Positions 42,004 through 51,385 of a stretch of 64,000 nt of DNA are shown in pieces; positions within the stretch are counted from its first letter, which is position 1, and each line of letters starts with the position of its first letter. Source of the DNA: Streptococcus oralis (GTDB lineage: Bacteria; Bacillota; Bacilli; Lactobacillales; Streptococcaceae); the NCBI RefSeq assembly GCF_023611505.1, contig NZ_CP097843.1:62001-126000 (forward strand), given 5' to 3'. A program made the translations under genes and the position numbers. The notes below the pieces were generated by a model that was not told the DNA's origin, searched no databases, and saw only the letters and a list, made by a program, of their open reading frames with translations.

Positions 42004-42045
42004 ATTTTCAATAAGAATGAAACAACAATAGATTAGAGGAACTCT

Positions 42046-43212
42046 ATGCTAAATTACACAAAAGAAGAATTACTTGAACTGGGTGCAGAAATCACGACTC
42101 GTGAGATCTACCAACAGCCTGATGTATGGAAAGAAGCTTTTGAAGCCTATCAAGCGAAACGTGAAGAAATTGCAGCCTTTCTGCAAGGTATCGCTGATAG
42201 ACATGACTATATCAAGGTCATCTTGACGGGTGCTGGTACTTCTGCTTATGTGGGAGATACCTTGGTGCCATACTTTAAGGAAGTCTATGACGAGCGCAAA
42301 TGGAATTTCAATTCTATTGCGACAACAGATATTGTAGCCAACCCAGAAACTTATTTGAAAAAAGATGTGGCGACGGTCCTTGTTTCCTTTGCTCGTAGTG
42401 GGAATTCACCTGAAAGTGTGGCGACTGTTGATTTGGCTAAAGCCTTGGTTGACGACCTCTATCAAGTGACCATTACATGTGCTGCAGATGGTAAATTGGC
42501 GCTTCAAGCTCATGGCGATGAGCGCAATCTTTTGCTCTTGCAACCAGCTGCCTCTAATGATGCTGGATTTGCCATGACTTCTAGCTTTACGTCTATGATG
42601 TTGACAGCTCTCTTGGTCTTTGATCCTACAGAATTTGCTGTGAAAGCTGAACGTTTTGAAGTTGTGACGAGCCTTGCGCGTAAGGTTCTAGAAAATGCAG
42701 CAGATGTCAAAGAGCTGGTTGACCTTGACTTTAACCGTGTTATCTACCTGGGCGCTGGTCCTTTCTTTGGACTTGCTCATGAAGCTCAGCTCAAGATTTT
42801 GGAACTAACAGCTGGTCAAGTGGCGACCATGTATGAAAGCCCAGTTGGCTTCCGTCACGGTCCAAAATCTCTTATCAATGAAGATACAGTTGTTTTGACC
42901 TTTGGCACAACGTCAGAATACACTCGCAAGTACGACTTGGACTTGGTTCGTGAAGTTGCTGGTGATCACATTGCTCGTCGTGTTGTGCTTTTGAGTGATC
43001 AAGCCTCTGGTCTTGAAAATGTCAAAGAAGTGGCCCTTGGTTGTGGCGGTGTCTTGAATGATATTTACCGTGTCTTCCCTTACATCGTTTATGCCCAACT
43101 CTTTGCCCTGTTGACTTCGCTCAAAGTGGAAAACAAACCAGATACACCGTCTCCTACAGGTACAGTAAACCGTGTGGTACAAGGTGTTATCATTCATGAC
43201 TATCAAAAGTAA
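42046..43212 (+). CDS. agaS: AgaS family sugar isomerase/deaminase
   Basis: 388 residues with two SIS domains ([40 protein letters not shown], and [25 protein letters not shown]). AgaS acts as a galactosamine-6-phosphate deaminase/isomerase yielding tagatose 6-phosphate. In this operon it would process aminosugar phosphates imported by the PTS, and the aldolase LacD follows. An AGAGGA site lies 6-7 bases before the ATG. Same gene order as pneumococcal bgaC operons up to this point. Confidence 0.9.
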   Translation: MLNYTKEELLELGAEITTREIYQQPDVWKEAFEAYQAKREEIAAFLQGIADRHDYIKVILTGAGTSAYVGDTLVPYFKEVYDERKWNFNSIATTDIVANPETYLKKDVATVLVSFARSGNSPESVATVDLAKALVDDLYQVTITCAADGKLALQAHGDERNLLLLQPAASNDAGFAMTSSFTSMMLTALLVFDPTEFAVKAERFEVVTSLARKVLENAADVKELVDLDFNRVIYLGAGPFFGLAHEAQLKILELTAGQVATMYESPVGFRHGPKSLINEDTVVLTFGTTSEYTRKYDLDLVREVAGDHIARRVVLLSDQASGLENVKEVALGCGGVLNDIYRVFPYIVYAQLFALLTSLKVENKPDTPSPTGTVNRVVQGVIIHDYQK

Positions 43213-43222
43213 GGAAGTGTCT

Positions 43223-44218
43223 ATGAGTAAATTACAATTAAGTCCCAATAAAGTAGCTTGCTTGAAAAAACTCTCTGACGAGAACGGCATTATCTCAGCT
43301 CTTGCCTTTGACCAACGTGGTGCTTTGAAACGCCTCATGGCTCAATACCAAACAGAGGAGCCAACAGTGGCTCAAATGGAAGAACTCAAAGTCTTGGTTG
43401 CAGATGAATTAACAAAATACGCATCATCTATGCTTCTCGACCCTGAGTATGGTCTTCCAGCTACAAAAGCGCTTGATGCCAATGCTGGTCTTCTCCTTGC
43501 TTATGAGAAAACTGGCTACGACACAACTAGCACCAAACGCTTGCCTGACTGCTTGGATGTTTGGTCTGCCAAACGCATCAAAGAACAAGGTGCGGATGCA
43601 GTCAAATTCTTGCTTTACTACGATGTAGACAGTTCTGACGAACTCAACCAACAAAAACAAGCCTACATCGAACGCATCGGTTCAGAGTGTGTGGCGGAAG
43701 ATATTCCATTCTTCCTTGAAATCCTCGCTTACGATGAAAAAATTGCTGACGCAGGTTCTGCAGAATACGCAAAAGTGAAACCACACAAGGTTATCGGTGC
43801 TATGAAGGTCTTCTCAGACCCACGCTTCAACATCGATGTCTTGAAAGTGGAAGTTCCAGTCAATGTTAAATACGTTGAAGGCTTTGGCAAAGGTGAAATC
43901 GTGCATACTCGTGAAGAAGCAGCAGCCTTCTTCAAAGCACAAGATGAAGCGACTAACTTGCCATATATCTACTTGAGTGCTGGTGTATCAGCCAAACTCT
44001 TCCAAGAGACCCTTGTCTTTGCCCACGAATCAGGCGCAAACTTCAACGGCGTTCTTTGCGGCCGTGCAACCTGGGCTGGATCAGTTGAAGCCTACATCAA
44101 AGACGGTGAAGCAGCAGCTCGTGAATGGCTACGTACAACAGGTTTTGAGAACATTGACGAACTCAACAAAGTTCTTCAAACAACAGCAACTTCATGGATT
44201 GAACGTGTAGAAGCATAA
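43223..44218 (+). CDS. lacD: tagatose-1,6-bisphosphate aldolase
   Basis: 331-residue class I LacD-type aldolase that splits tagatose 1,6-bisphosphate to DHAP and glyceraldehyde 3-phosphate. Typical residues: [28 protein letters not shown], the Schiff-base lysine region [12 protein letters not shown], and [23 protein letters not shown] 43223 follows AAGGAAGTG; the open frame upstream overlaps agaS and is not used. No tagatose-6-phosphate kinase (lacC) or lacAB is present here, so the operon depends on genes elsewhere for the middle step. As I recall, pneumococcal bgaC operons lack this gene. Confidence 0.92.
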   Translation: MSKLQLSPNKVACLKKLSDENGIISALAFDQRGALKRLMAQYQTEEPTVAQMEELKVLVADELTKYASSMLLDPEYGLPATKALDANAGLLLAYEKTGYDTTSTKRLPDCLDVWSAKRIKEQGADAVKFLLYYDVDSSDELNQQKQAYIERIGSECVAEDIPFFLEILAYDEKIADAGSAEYAKVKPHKVIGAMKVFSDPRFNIDVLKVEVPVNVKYVEGFGKGEIVHTREEAAAFFKAQDEATNLPYIYLSAGVSAKLFQETLVFAHESGANFNGVLCGRATWAGSVEAYIKDGEAAAREWLRTTGFENIDELNKVLQTTATSWIERVEA

Positions 44219-44365
44219 AAACAAGAATAGAAGAATCCCTTTTTGTTAAGAAGATACTTAAGGTTTTCTGACAAAGGATTCTGAAAATAGAAACTACAAC
44301 CATAGATGGTGCATACACTCTCTATGGTTTGTTTACTTAAGAGAAATGGATCAAAGGAGAGAAGA

Positions 44366-45403
44366 ATGAAAGCATACACAGAGCGTGTATTTGGAAATCA
44401 TGAGGGCAAGGATGTCTTGGCCTATCGCTTTGAGACTAACAGTGGCTATCAGCTTGAAGTTATGACCTATGGAGCGACCATCTTGCGCTATGTCACGCCT
44501 GACAAGGCTGGAAATTTTGCCAATGTGATTTTGGGCTTTGATGACTTTGATAGCTATATAAGCAATAGTCCCAAGCATGGAGCAAGTGTAGGTCCTGTAG
44601 CGGGCCGTATTGCAGGTGCAACATTTGAGCTCAATGGTCAGACCTATGACCTTGAAGTCAACAACGCTAGCAACTGTAACCACAGTGGTTCAACAGGTTG
44701 GGATTCGAGCTTGTTTGAATTGGTTGAGGTGAGCGACCATGGCTTGACTCTCTACACAGAGCGTACAGACGGGACAGGAGGATTTCCTGGTAATCTTAAG
44801 ATTTGGATTAGCTATCACTTGGAAGAAACTGGTGCCTACGAAGTCAGCTATAAGGTGACGACTGATCAGGACACGCTTGTCAATCCAACTAATCATAGCT
44901 ATTTCAACTTATCTGGTGATTTCACGCAGACAGTTGACCGCCATGTCTTTCAGCTAAATACGGAGGGCATTTACCCAATCGCTCCAGACGGTGTTCCAGC
45001 TAAGATTCCAGATGCTGATCGTGATGTAGTGAAACACATCTACAATGGTGCTTTGCTCAAGGATATCTTTGCAGAGGATGATGAGCAAATCCAGCTGGTA
45101 TCTGGTTTGGATCACCCATTTGCTCTTCCTGCAGGTCATGACAATGCTGGTTTCCTTTATGATCAAAACTCAGGTCGTTTCCTGCTTTTCAAGACAGAGG
45201 CCCCTTGCCTTGTGGTCTACACAGCAAACTTTGTGGATGAGAGTGTCGTCATAGGAGGCCAGCCAATGGTACAGCACAATGGGATTGCCCTTGAAGCGCA
45301 GGCCTTACCAGATGCTATTCACAGTGACCTCAAAGACCAAGTCATTCTCAAAGCAGGTCAAACCTTTACCAGCAAAACTCGTTATGAGCTTGTTGTCAAA
45401 TAA
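44366..45403 (+). CDS. galM: aldose 1-epimerase (mutarotase)
   Basis: 345-residue GalM, which interconverts alpha and beta anomers of galactose/glucose released by BgaC. Motifs are the NHSYFNLSG region, GPVAGRIAGATFELNG, SGLDHPFALP and the catalytic Glu near NGIALEAQALPDAIH. ATG 44366 follows AAAGGAGAG; in-frame codons upstream are in the spacer. Last gene of the operon, with a terminator at 45409. Confidence 0.93.
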   Translation: MKAYTERVFGNHEGKDVLAYRFETNSGYQLEVMTYGATILRYVTPDKAGNFANVILGFDDFDSYISNSPKHGASVGPVAGRIAGATFELNGQTYDLEVNNASNCNHSGSTGWDSSLFELVEVSDHGLTLYTERTDGTGGFPGNLKIWISYHLEETGAYEVSYKVTTDQDTLVNPTNHSYFNLSGDFTQTVDRHVFQLNTEGIYPIAPDGVPAKIPDADRDVVKHIYNGALLKDIFAEDDEQIQLVSGLDHPFALPAGHDNAGFLYDQNSGRFLLFKTEAPCLVVYTANFVDESVVIGGQPMVQHNGIALEAQALPDAIHSDLKDQVILKAGQTFTSKTRYELVVK

Positions 45404-45408
45404 AAAAG

Positions 45409-45432
45409 AAAGAGCTGGGTTCCAGCTCTTTT
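45409..45432 (+). terminator. terminator after galM
   Basis: AAGAGCTGG, loop GTT, CCAGCTCTT with A's before and T's after; a strong hairpin right after the galM stop. Confidence 0.82.
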
Positions 45433-45483
45433 GAGTTCCGTGCTGTTGTATTGACATTAGAGGCAGTTTGGTCAGTACATGGC

Positions 45484-46041
45484 TTATTTTTCTTTTTTCT
45501 GTTTCTCGATTCTCTCTAACATTCTGTTTTTACGCTCCTCCAGTTCTTGGATTTGCTTGAGTAAAAGATCTGAAAAGTCACTATCGAGCTCTTCAGCCTC
45601 TCCACTACTATACCAATCTAAGGCGACAATGTGATTATTTTTATCAAAGCAGAAAATCACATCTCCATCACCGATGATAGACAGAAAAGGGATATAATCT
45701 ACAAAGCCAAGTTCATGTAATTCTTTGGTCTTCAGTCGAATGTCTAGAAAATCAGGTATCTCATTTGCAATGCCGTAAACCTTAATACCACGGCAAAATG
45801 TCCAAAATGGGGCCACATCAAATGCTTTGGCTCTTGGCCACAGTTCCTCCCTGACTTCCATATAGAGTCCACCTAGGGGTGACATGGTAAAGTCCCTAAA
45901 GTCGTCTGGAAGGCTAATTTGATACAGTTTTTCAAAATCTTCTATATCCTCTTCAGAGGGTTCATTTCCCATGCAGGCTACAACTTGGTAGGTTTTAGAA
46001 TCATAATGATGAAAATAATCATAGACATTTTCTAGTGACAT
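45484..46041 (-). CDS. SMI1/KNR4 (SUKH) family protein, immunity-like
   Basis: 185 residues. EPSEEDIEDFEKLYQISLPDDFRDFTMSPLGG is the SUKH N-terminal pattern (acidic helix, then LPxDF, then G). YIPFLSIIGDGDVIFCFDKNNHIVALDWYSSGE is the typical second half (xFxxxGDGDxxxxD). The last 25 residues are a charged coiled coil ending in KKEK. SUKH proteins are common immunity proteins against contact-dependent or polymorphic toxins. It is last in a minus-strand array of such genes; no toxin gene is nearby. Confidence 0.78.
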   Translation of the reverse strand: MSLENVYDYFHHYDSKTYQVVACMGNEPSEEDIEDFEKLYQISLPDDFRDFTMSPLGGLYMEVREELWPRAKAFDVAPFWTFCRGIKVYGIANEIPDFLDIRLKTKELHELGFVDYIPFLSIIGDGDVIFCFDKNNHIVALDWYSSGEAEELDSDFSDLLLKQIQELEERKNRMLERIEKQKKEK

Positions 46042-46053
46042 GGCTACACCTCT

Positions 46054-46776
46054 CTATCCTAGGTAAATATATTCGACAACCAAATCACAAAGCTGATTAT
46101 CCTTATCATAGCCGAAGTAGACGGGATAGACTCCGTCTCCAAAACCTGATTGGATCATCGGAATGCTTAGGTCAGCGTTGGGGATTTTAAAATTAATCCA
46201 ATCCCCGCCCTCACGTTGATAAAGGGGATTGTCTATGGCATTTTGGGCAAAAATTGCTGCAAAAAAATCATCGTAGATATTTTTATCAGGATTTTCTTTA
46301 TACCAACTCTCTTCAAAATCGCAGTAGGCATTCTTGGTGTCAACGTCCACTATCGTTGCCAGACCTGCGTCAACTGCAAATCCAAAATAAGAGTCTTTTT
46401 CAACAGTGTCTATATCTTCATCACCAGTCAGTGCTTCATAGTAGATGACTGGCACTTGATCTGTAAATTGGATTCTCGTTGCTATATACCTGTAGTGATC
46501 TTCTTCTAACTTGGCTACTAAAGTTTTTAGTCTATATGTTCCTTTGGGAACAGATTGTAAGTAAGGCTTTTCCTCTCTACGGAGCCAGAACAAAGGATCT
46601 CGGACTAGAATTTCTCCACTAGGAAAAGTCACTTCCCCCATATCCAAAACAAAAACTTCCATGTCCTGTATTTCTTTCCTATCAAAATAGTCTGCATAAT
46701 TGATAGACGAAGTGAGCAGGTGTTTTATTTCTTGGTATTTCTGTAACCATTCTTGTGAAGTTTGTATTTTTTCCAT
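46054..46776 (-). CDS. DUF4241 family protein, immunity-like
   Basis: 240 residues with the DUF4241 marks: VTFPSGEILVRDPLFWL, PVIYYEALTGDEDID, FGFAVDAGLATIVD and the C-terminal MIQSGFGDGVYPVYFGYDKDNQLCDLVVEYI. The family is of unknown function and often found among polymorphic-toxin immunity genes. It precedes the SUKH gene by 12 bases on the same strand. An AAAGGAG site lies upstream of the start. Confidence 0.75.
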   Translation of the reverse strand: MEKIQTSQEWLQKYQEIKHLLTSSINYADYFDRKEIQDMEVFVLDMGEVTFPSGEILVRDPLFWLRREEKPYLQSVPKGTYRLKTLVAKLEEDHYRYIATRIQFTDQVPVIYYEALTGDEDIDTVEKDSYFGFAVDAGLATIVDVDTKNAYCDFEESWYKENPDKNIYDDFFAAIFAQNAIDNPLYQREGGDWINFKIPNADLSIPMIQSGFGDGVYPVYFGYDKDNQLCDLVVEYIYLG

Positions 46777-46871
46777 AAACAGCTCCTTTCTAAATCTTTT
46801 ATTTTAGGTGGGTACTTTCTGAGTTAGAGAATTGTGTACTCATTATCATTTTTCCTACAAATGCATTCATT

Positions 46872-47471
46872 CTATGCTTTTATTTCCCTAATGATCGAAA
46901 AGATTAGGTCTTTAAGACTTTCTGCTACATACACAACTTCATCAGGATCATGGATATAGCCGATAATCTGCCCTTCTTTTCCCTCTGTATTCGGATCAAA
47001 ATCCAGCATCAGAAAACAACTGTCACAATACTCGGCAAAAGGAATCCATTTTTTATTAAAAAGATAGGGTTTTATCCTCTCGTCCCGCATTTTTTCAATG
47101 TCTTGGCTTGTAAAATGCTCAGGAAATTCAGTTAAGAGGGCGTCTCTGTTTTGAAAATAGTGTTTAGTGTTCTCAATTTCCTGCAGGCTCATCAAGCAAA
47201 AGGGCATGCCTCTTTCATCTACAAGGCAAGGCAGAATACTGAGATAATTACTCCCGTTTTTATACCTGTATAGCTCTTTTACTTCATCAGGCAGCGTTAT
47301 CCCAAATTTCTCCTCAAATGCTACCAGTTCTTCCTCAGAAGCTCCAGGGATTTCCTGATAATCGTCTAGATATTCTTCCTCCACTGGGTCATCCAAATCC
47401 CATTCTTCAAAATTTTCACAGATGTACTCTTCTATCTTTTGGATTTCATTACTTATCTGCATATCATCCAC
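46872..47471 (-). CDS. SMI1/KNR4 (SUKH) family protein, second copy
   Basis: 199 residues, acidic N-terminus (about 1-40). Then GASEEELVAFEEKFGITLPDEVKELYRYKNGSNYL, the clear SUKH opening, and WIPFAEYCDSCFLMLDFDPNTEGKEGQIIGYIHD, the second SUKH motif. It differs strongly from the SUKH protein at 45484, so the two are not a recent duplication. It is probably immunity against a different toxin. Confidence 0.78.
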   Translation of the reverse strand: MDDMQISNEIQKIEEYICENFEEWDLDDPVEEEYLDDYQEIPGASEEELVAFEEKFGITLPDEVKELYRYKNGSNYLSILPCLVDERGMPFCLMSLQEIENTKHYFQNRDALLTEFPEHFTSQDIEKMRDERIKPYLFNKKWIPFAEYCDSCFLMLDFDPNTEGKEGQIIGYIHDPDEVVYVAESLKDLIFSIIREIKA

Positions 47472-47486
47472 CCTTTATTTTCTTAG

Positions 47487-48560
47487 TTACAGTTCTCCTT
47501 CGATTATTTGTTGCATATATGCTGACATATTATTTACAAAATCCGCAAAACTGCACATATCTTTCAACTCTTCATGCTCTATATCATAGAAAGCCACTTT
47601 CTTTGTTTTAGGATTCCATACGATATAGATATGGTCATAATCTCCCGTCTGTTTAGAAATACGTAGGACTTTCTGTCTGCCTTTTTTCATCGGAACAGTA
47701 TTGATTAAAGAGAAAAACTCTATCCATTTAAAGTTACAGTCTTTAAACTCAAAATGTAATTCCTCACTTTGAAGAAAATCAATGACCGCCTTAGGCAGTT
47801 TAAATGGCTTCAGTTCATCCAGTTTATTTTGTAAACTGTGGTATTCTTCAGGCTCTAACTGCTTAAAATAGTCAGCCATCTCTTCATCACCATTTTCAAG
47901 TGCGATGCTGTATGGACGCATACCGCCTTTTTCTGTTATGGTTACATCCGCCCCATTTTCTACAAGATATTGACACATTTTTAAATCAACATACCTAGCG
48001 GCTACACATAGCGGAGTCGGTTTAAAAGGATAGACTGTATCAGGGGCATTGTAGTTAATATCAACTCCGTTCTTTATAAAGAAATCAAGCACATCATAAT
48101 TTCTATCTGAAACGGCACTGCGAAATGCCTGCCCACCGTATTTTTCTACCCTATGACCTAATTCGTGGATGAGAGGCAGGTTCTCGTATTTTTTTCCATA
48201 TAAAGCCTGTTCAAATGCCTCTGTCTTTACATCATTTACACAGTTCACCTTTGCGCCATGTTCTACCAGATACCTGATAATAGCTTCATCACAATATCTT
48301 ACGGCAAGCAAAAACGCCGGATTGCCTTTTACATTCAGATTGACACCCTTTTCCACCAGTCATTTTAGAGAGTCAAAACTTTCCATAATCAGGGCAAGGT
48401 TTAAGGGCGACAGGGTGGTATATTTACCTATCTTTATGCTCTCTTCAATATCAAAACCCTTTAAAAACTGTTCATCTAATGCCGATGTATTTCCATTTAT
48501 GATATCATTTACAATTTGTGGAACAGATTTAAAACTTCCTATATCCTTTAATCTAATCAT
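47487..48560 (-). pseudogene. ankyrin-repeat protein interrupted by an in-frame TGA
   Basis: The gene starts at ATG 48560 and reads 66 codons to a TGA at 48362-48360. It then continues in the same frame for 290 codons to 47487. Across the stop the sequence is SFDSLK-stop-LVEKGVNLNVKGNPAFLLAV, where ankyrin repeats normally have an aromatic residue, so TGA probably replaced TGG (Trp). Several ankyrin units follow (VRYCDEAIIRYLVEHGAKVNC, AARYVDLKMCQYLVENGADV). The downstream part has a GTG at 48356 but no ribosome binding site of its own. Either a pseudogene or a readthrough case; a sequencing error is also possible. Confidence 0.75.
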
Positions 48561-48584
48561 TTTAAGTCTCCTATAAATTTAGAA

Positions 48585-49634
48585 TCATCTGTTATAATTT
48601 GTTTTGCCTAAAGGAAGCGGATTAGGATTTAAGCTTACCCAGAGAATCGAAAGTTCACACAAACGTTCAGTTATAGTATCTTCATCACTGCCTTTTGCAC
48701 GGATGCTGGAAATCAGTTCCTTAGTTTCTTCCAGTTTTTCTTCGGAAAGCGGTGTACCTGAAGCGAAATGGTTTGGCAGGGCTTTAAGCATGTTCCGGTA
48801 GTGTTTATCCCAGTTGACACCGCCATTTCTATAGAGCTCATCCTGTACGCGCCCTGTTATACGGATCACTTCGCCTTGTACAGTTTTCGCTGGCCCGCTT
48901 GAAGGAATCAACATCTCCCAAAGTTCATCGTATTGCTTTTGCCAAGGAACATCTTCTACAAGAATAGGAGAAACTCCGTCATATATCTTGCGTTTTGGAG
49001 CAGGTTCTACACCAAACAGTGCATAGAGTTTCTCAAGCCCTGCTTCTGTTTCAGTCAAGTAATCTTTATTAAAGTTTTCTCTGTGAAATTCAAAATCCTT
49101 TCCGATTAGTTCGACTCTTTCCGCCATTTCAGGCACTACCTCAGCACCCGCCTTTATGAGCATTTCTGCAATTTCTGCTACCTGTGCAATATTCATATTC
49201 CTGCAAGTAGCAAGGGATTCGGCTAAAGGAGTTCGTCCCATATCAGTTTTGGGATTAACATCTGCACCTTTTTCAATCAAAAAACTTACTATCTTAGGTC
49301 GGAAAAAACCTGCTGCCGTATGTAGAGGTGTACTGCCATATGTATCAGGTTTTTGTATATCTCTGCCTAATTCATACAGCAGTTTTACAGTATCTCTCCC
49401 CAAAGCGGCATGTTTATATAAAGGTGTACGTCCATAATAATCAGGAGTATTTACATCTAAACCCTGTTCCACTAGCCAGATAACAAACTCATCAGGAACA
49501 CCTCCAAAATGAAGTGCCGTATTTAAGCTGTATCTGCCGTCATGAGCAGTAAGCTCACATTTATCATATACGGCTTTAAGAGATTCAATATCTCCTGCTG
49601 TAATCAGTTCATCAAAATTTTTAGGTAAGGTCAC
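48585..49634 (-). CDS. ankyrin-repeat protein
   Basis: 349 residues. Residues about 1-165 are four to five ankyrin repeats (YSLNTALHFGGVPDEFVIWLVEQGLDVN, YGRTPLYKHAALGRDTVKLLYELG, YGSTPLHTAAGFFRPKIVSFLIEKGADVN, MGRTPLAESLATCRNM). The C-terminal half (190-349) has no domain I recognise. Ankyrin proteins in such arrays are usually immunity or protein-binding factors; the target is unknown. It lies 24 bases upstream of the broken ankyrin gene on the same strand. Confidence 0.78.
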   Translation of the reverse strand: MTLPKNFDELITAGDIESLKAVYDKCELTAHDGRYSLNTALHFGGVPDEFVIWLVEQGLDVNTPDYYGRTPLYKHAALGRDTVKLLYELGRDIQKPDTYGSTPLHTAAGFFRPKIVSFLIEKGADVNPKTDMGRTPLAESLATCRNMNIAQVAEIAEMLIKAGAEVVPEMAERVELIGKDFEFHRENFNKDYLTETEAGLEKLYALFGVEPAPKRKIYDGVSPILVEDVPWQKQYDELWEMLIPSSGPAKTVQGEVIRITGRVQDELYRNGGVNWDKHYRNMLKALPNHFASGTPLSEEKLEETKELISSIRAKGSDEDTITERLCELSILWVSLNPNPLPLGKTNYNR

Positions 49635-49694
49635 TCTTTTTTTGGCTATTGTTCTTCTCCTTTAATATAGAACTAACATTTGCATTTTACATTT

Positions 49695-50101
49695 CTAAAC
49701 CCACTTAAGCCCATCAACATTTTTTAAAATCATAGATTTTCCATCGTAGTCATTTTTTAACTCGATTTCTTTTTCCTTAACCGAAATGTTGTTGTACCAG
49801 TGATCTAAGCTGGCATATTTTCCTGTATGGATATTGATAAGCATGCTTGTTATAGAATCCCAAGTGCCCTTTTCCACTGTTTCTGCAAGCAAATAATAGG
49901 CATCTAAAAATATGAGATTTCTCCCATAAATCCAAAATGGAAGTTGAATATTTAACAAAGGCAATTTTGCAGAAAAATATCATCTCCATGTGGTGGCACG
50001 GTTTCATAATGAAATTCTATCTCACTCCCATAATATGCTATCGTTGCTCCTTCGCAACCGATGCTTTGAGGAATACCCTCCTCAGCTACTAAAAATCCCA
50101 T
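49695..50101 (-). pseudogene. frameshifted small gene of unknown family
   Basis: ATG 50101 with AAGGAG upstream starts MGFLVAEEGIPQSIGCEGAT, and the frame breaks after PPHGDDIFL. Adding one T to the T5 run (A5 on the plus strand, 49973-49977) would join it to KLPLLNIQLPFWIYGRNL and on to the stop at 49695, giving about 135 residues. The two separate open frames seen here are therefore halves of one gene. The product has no membrane segment or recognised domain. As the first gene of the immunity-like array it may itself be an immunity gene (inference). Confidence 0.65.
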
Positions 50102-50152
50102 TGGCTTCTCCTTATGTTGTAATTGAATGAACTCCGACCAGACTCTCCACGT

Positions 50153-51385
50153 TTACAACCAGATGGTAAAGGTAATCACCTGTTTTTTGTAGGTGACAAA
50201 TATTTTACCTCTAAATAGGCTGACAAGATGCTGAGCCATAGAGAGACCAATTCCGTGTCCAGATATGGTTTGGTTGTTGTGAGAGGTCTCCGCACGATAA
50301 AAGCGATCAAAGAAACGCTTAATATTAACTGCTTGTCCATCCTTATAATCATTAGAAATAGTGATGCAAGTTCGTTTGCGTAGTAGGTAATTTTTGCGTT
50401 GGAGCGTCAAGCGAATCGTTCCAGCGGGATCGCAGTATTTTCGGGCATTGTCAAGAAGGATGCTAAGAAGCTCATAAAATTCTTCTTGGGCTACTTTTTC
50501 TACAACGTCTGCTTCAATAGAACTTTCAAATTTTTTATCTTCTTTGGTAAAGAGAGGAGCAAAATCTGAGGCAACCTTTTCAGCGATAACGGAGATATTT
50601 TGAGGAGCTAGTTTGATATCCTCTTGTTCCTCGAGCCGAGCAAGTCGGATGAGTCTTCCAATCAGGTGGTTGAGTCGTTCCGTCTGTTCTTTAGTGCTGC
50701 TACTCCACTCAGTCTCTCCCTCTATTAACTCCTGTAGCTCGGTATTGGCCGAAATGATGGCTAGAGGCGTTTTGAGTTCGTGTCCTGCATTGGTGATAAA
50801 CATCCGTTGTTTTTCATAGTTTTTGATAAAAGGACGAATGACAATCCCTGAAATCAAGGTGAAGAGCAGTATGAGGAGGAGTAAGCTAGCCAAGGCCAGC
50901 CAGATAGAGACCTGAAGTAAGGTATCTCGTTCTCGGATATAGTTAGTCGTCTCAAAGAAAACCAGTAGTTTCCCAGTCGTAGATTGGCTCACTTGGTAGG
51001 TAAAATAGCGTCCCTTATGAGTAATAGAGCCATAAGTTTCTTGCCTTTTGAGGATGCTTGGGAGAAAACTTTTGACTTCAGCCTCAGTTAAGGACTGGAC
51101 ATTTGTAAGGGAGATGGCGTAGTCATTTTCCTTTTCTCTGACGGAGAAGTATTGAAAATTATAGACAATCCCTTCTTGGATATTTTTCTCAGTCAGACTT
51201 TCTTTGATTTCGTCTGTAATAGGAAGTTCCCCCTCATTCTTGGTTAAGATAGAGAGAACAGTGTGAATGTTGTCCTCAGTCTGAGTGTAGACGATACTAT
51301 TCATCAAAACTAGAAAGAAGGTTAGAATCAGAGTGATGGCAAGAGTAGCCGTTGCGATAAATTTGATACGAAGCTTTCGAAACAT
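50153..51385 (-). CDS. relS: sensor histidine kinase of the relPRS operon
   Basis: 410-residue membrane kinase. TM1 at about 7-30, an extracellular domain at 31-155, TM2 at about 157-180. The phospho-accepting His is near residue 200 in NAGHELKTPLA, followed by the ATPase with N-box LLDNARKY and G2 box GHGIGLSMAQ. The G1 box is reduced (ISNDYKDG rather than DxGxG). It ends at TFTIWL without a C-terminal extension. It starts 1 base after the response-regulator gene, and with relP upstream this is the relP-relR-relS order known from Streptococcus mutans. Confidence 0.85.
   Translation of the reverse strand: MFRKLRIKFIATATLAITLILTFFLVLMNSIVYTQTEDNIHTVLSILTKNEGELPITDEIKESLTEKNIQEGIVYNFQYFSVREKENDYAISLTNVQSLTEAEVKSFLPSILKRQETYGSITHKGRYFTYQVSQSTTGKLLVFFETTNYIRERDTLLQVSIWLALASLLLLILLFTLISGIVIRPFIKNYEKQRMFITNAGHELKTPLAIISANTELQELIEGETEWSSSTKEQTERLNHLIGRLIRLARLEEQEDIKLAPQNISVIAEKVASDFAPLFTKEDKKFESSIEADVVEKVAQEEFYELLSILLDNARKYCDPAGTIRLTLQRKNYLLRKRTCITISNDYKDGQAVNIKRFFDRFYRAETSHNNQTISGHGIGLSMAQHLVSLFRGKIFVTYKKQVITFTIWL

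Noticed and set aside
48360..48362. TGA in the ankyrin gene as a selenocysteine codon
   Set aside because: No SECIS-like hairpin was seen, streptococci lack selenocysteine insertion, and the position fits Trp.
49777..50007. 76-codon open frame starting MKPCHHMEMIFF as a separate gene
   Set aside because: It is a shifted frame of the broken gene at 49695-50101; the ATG with a ribosome binding site is at 50101 in another frame.
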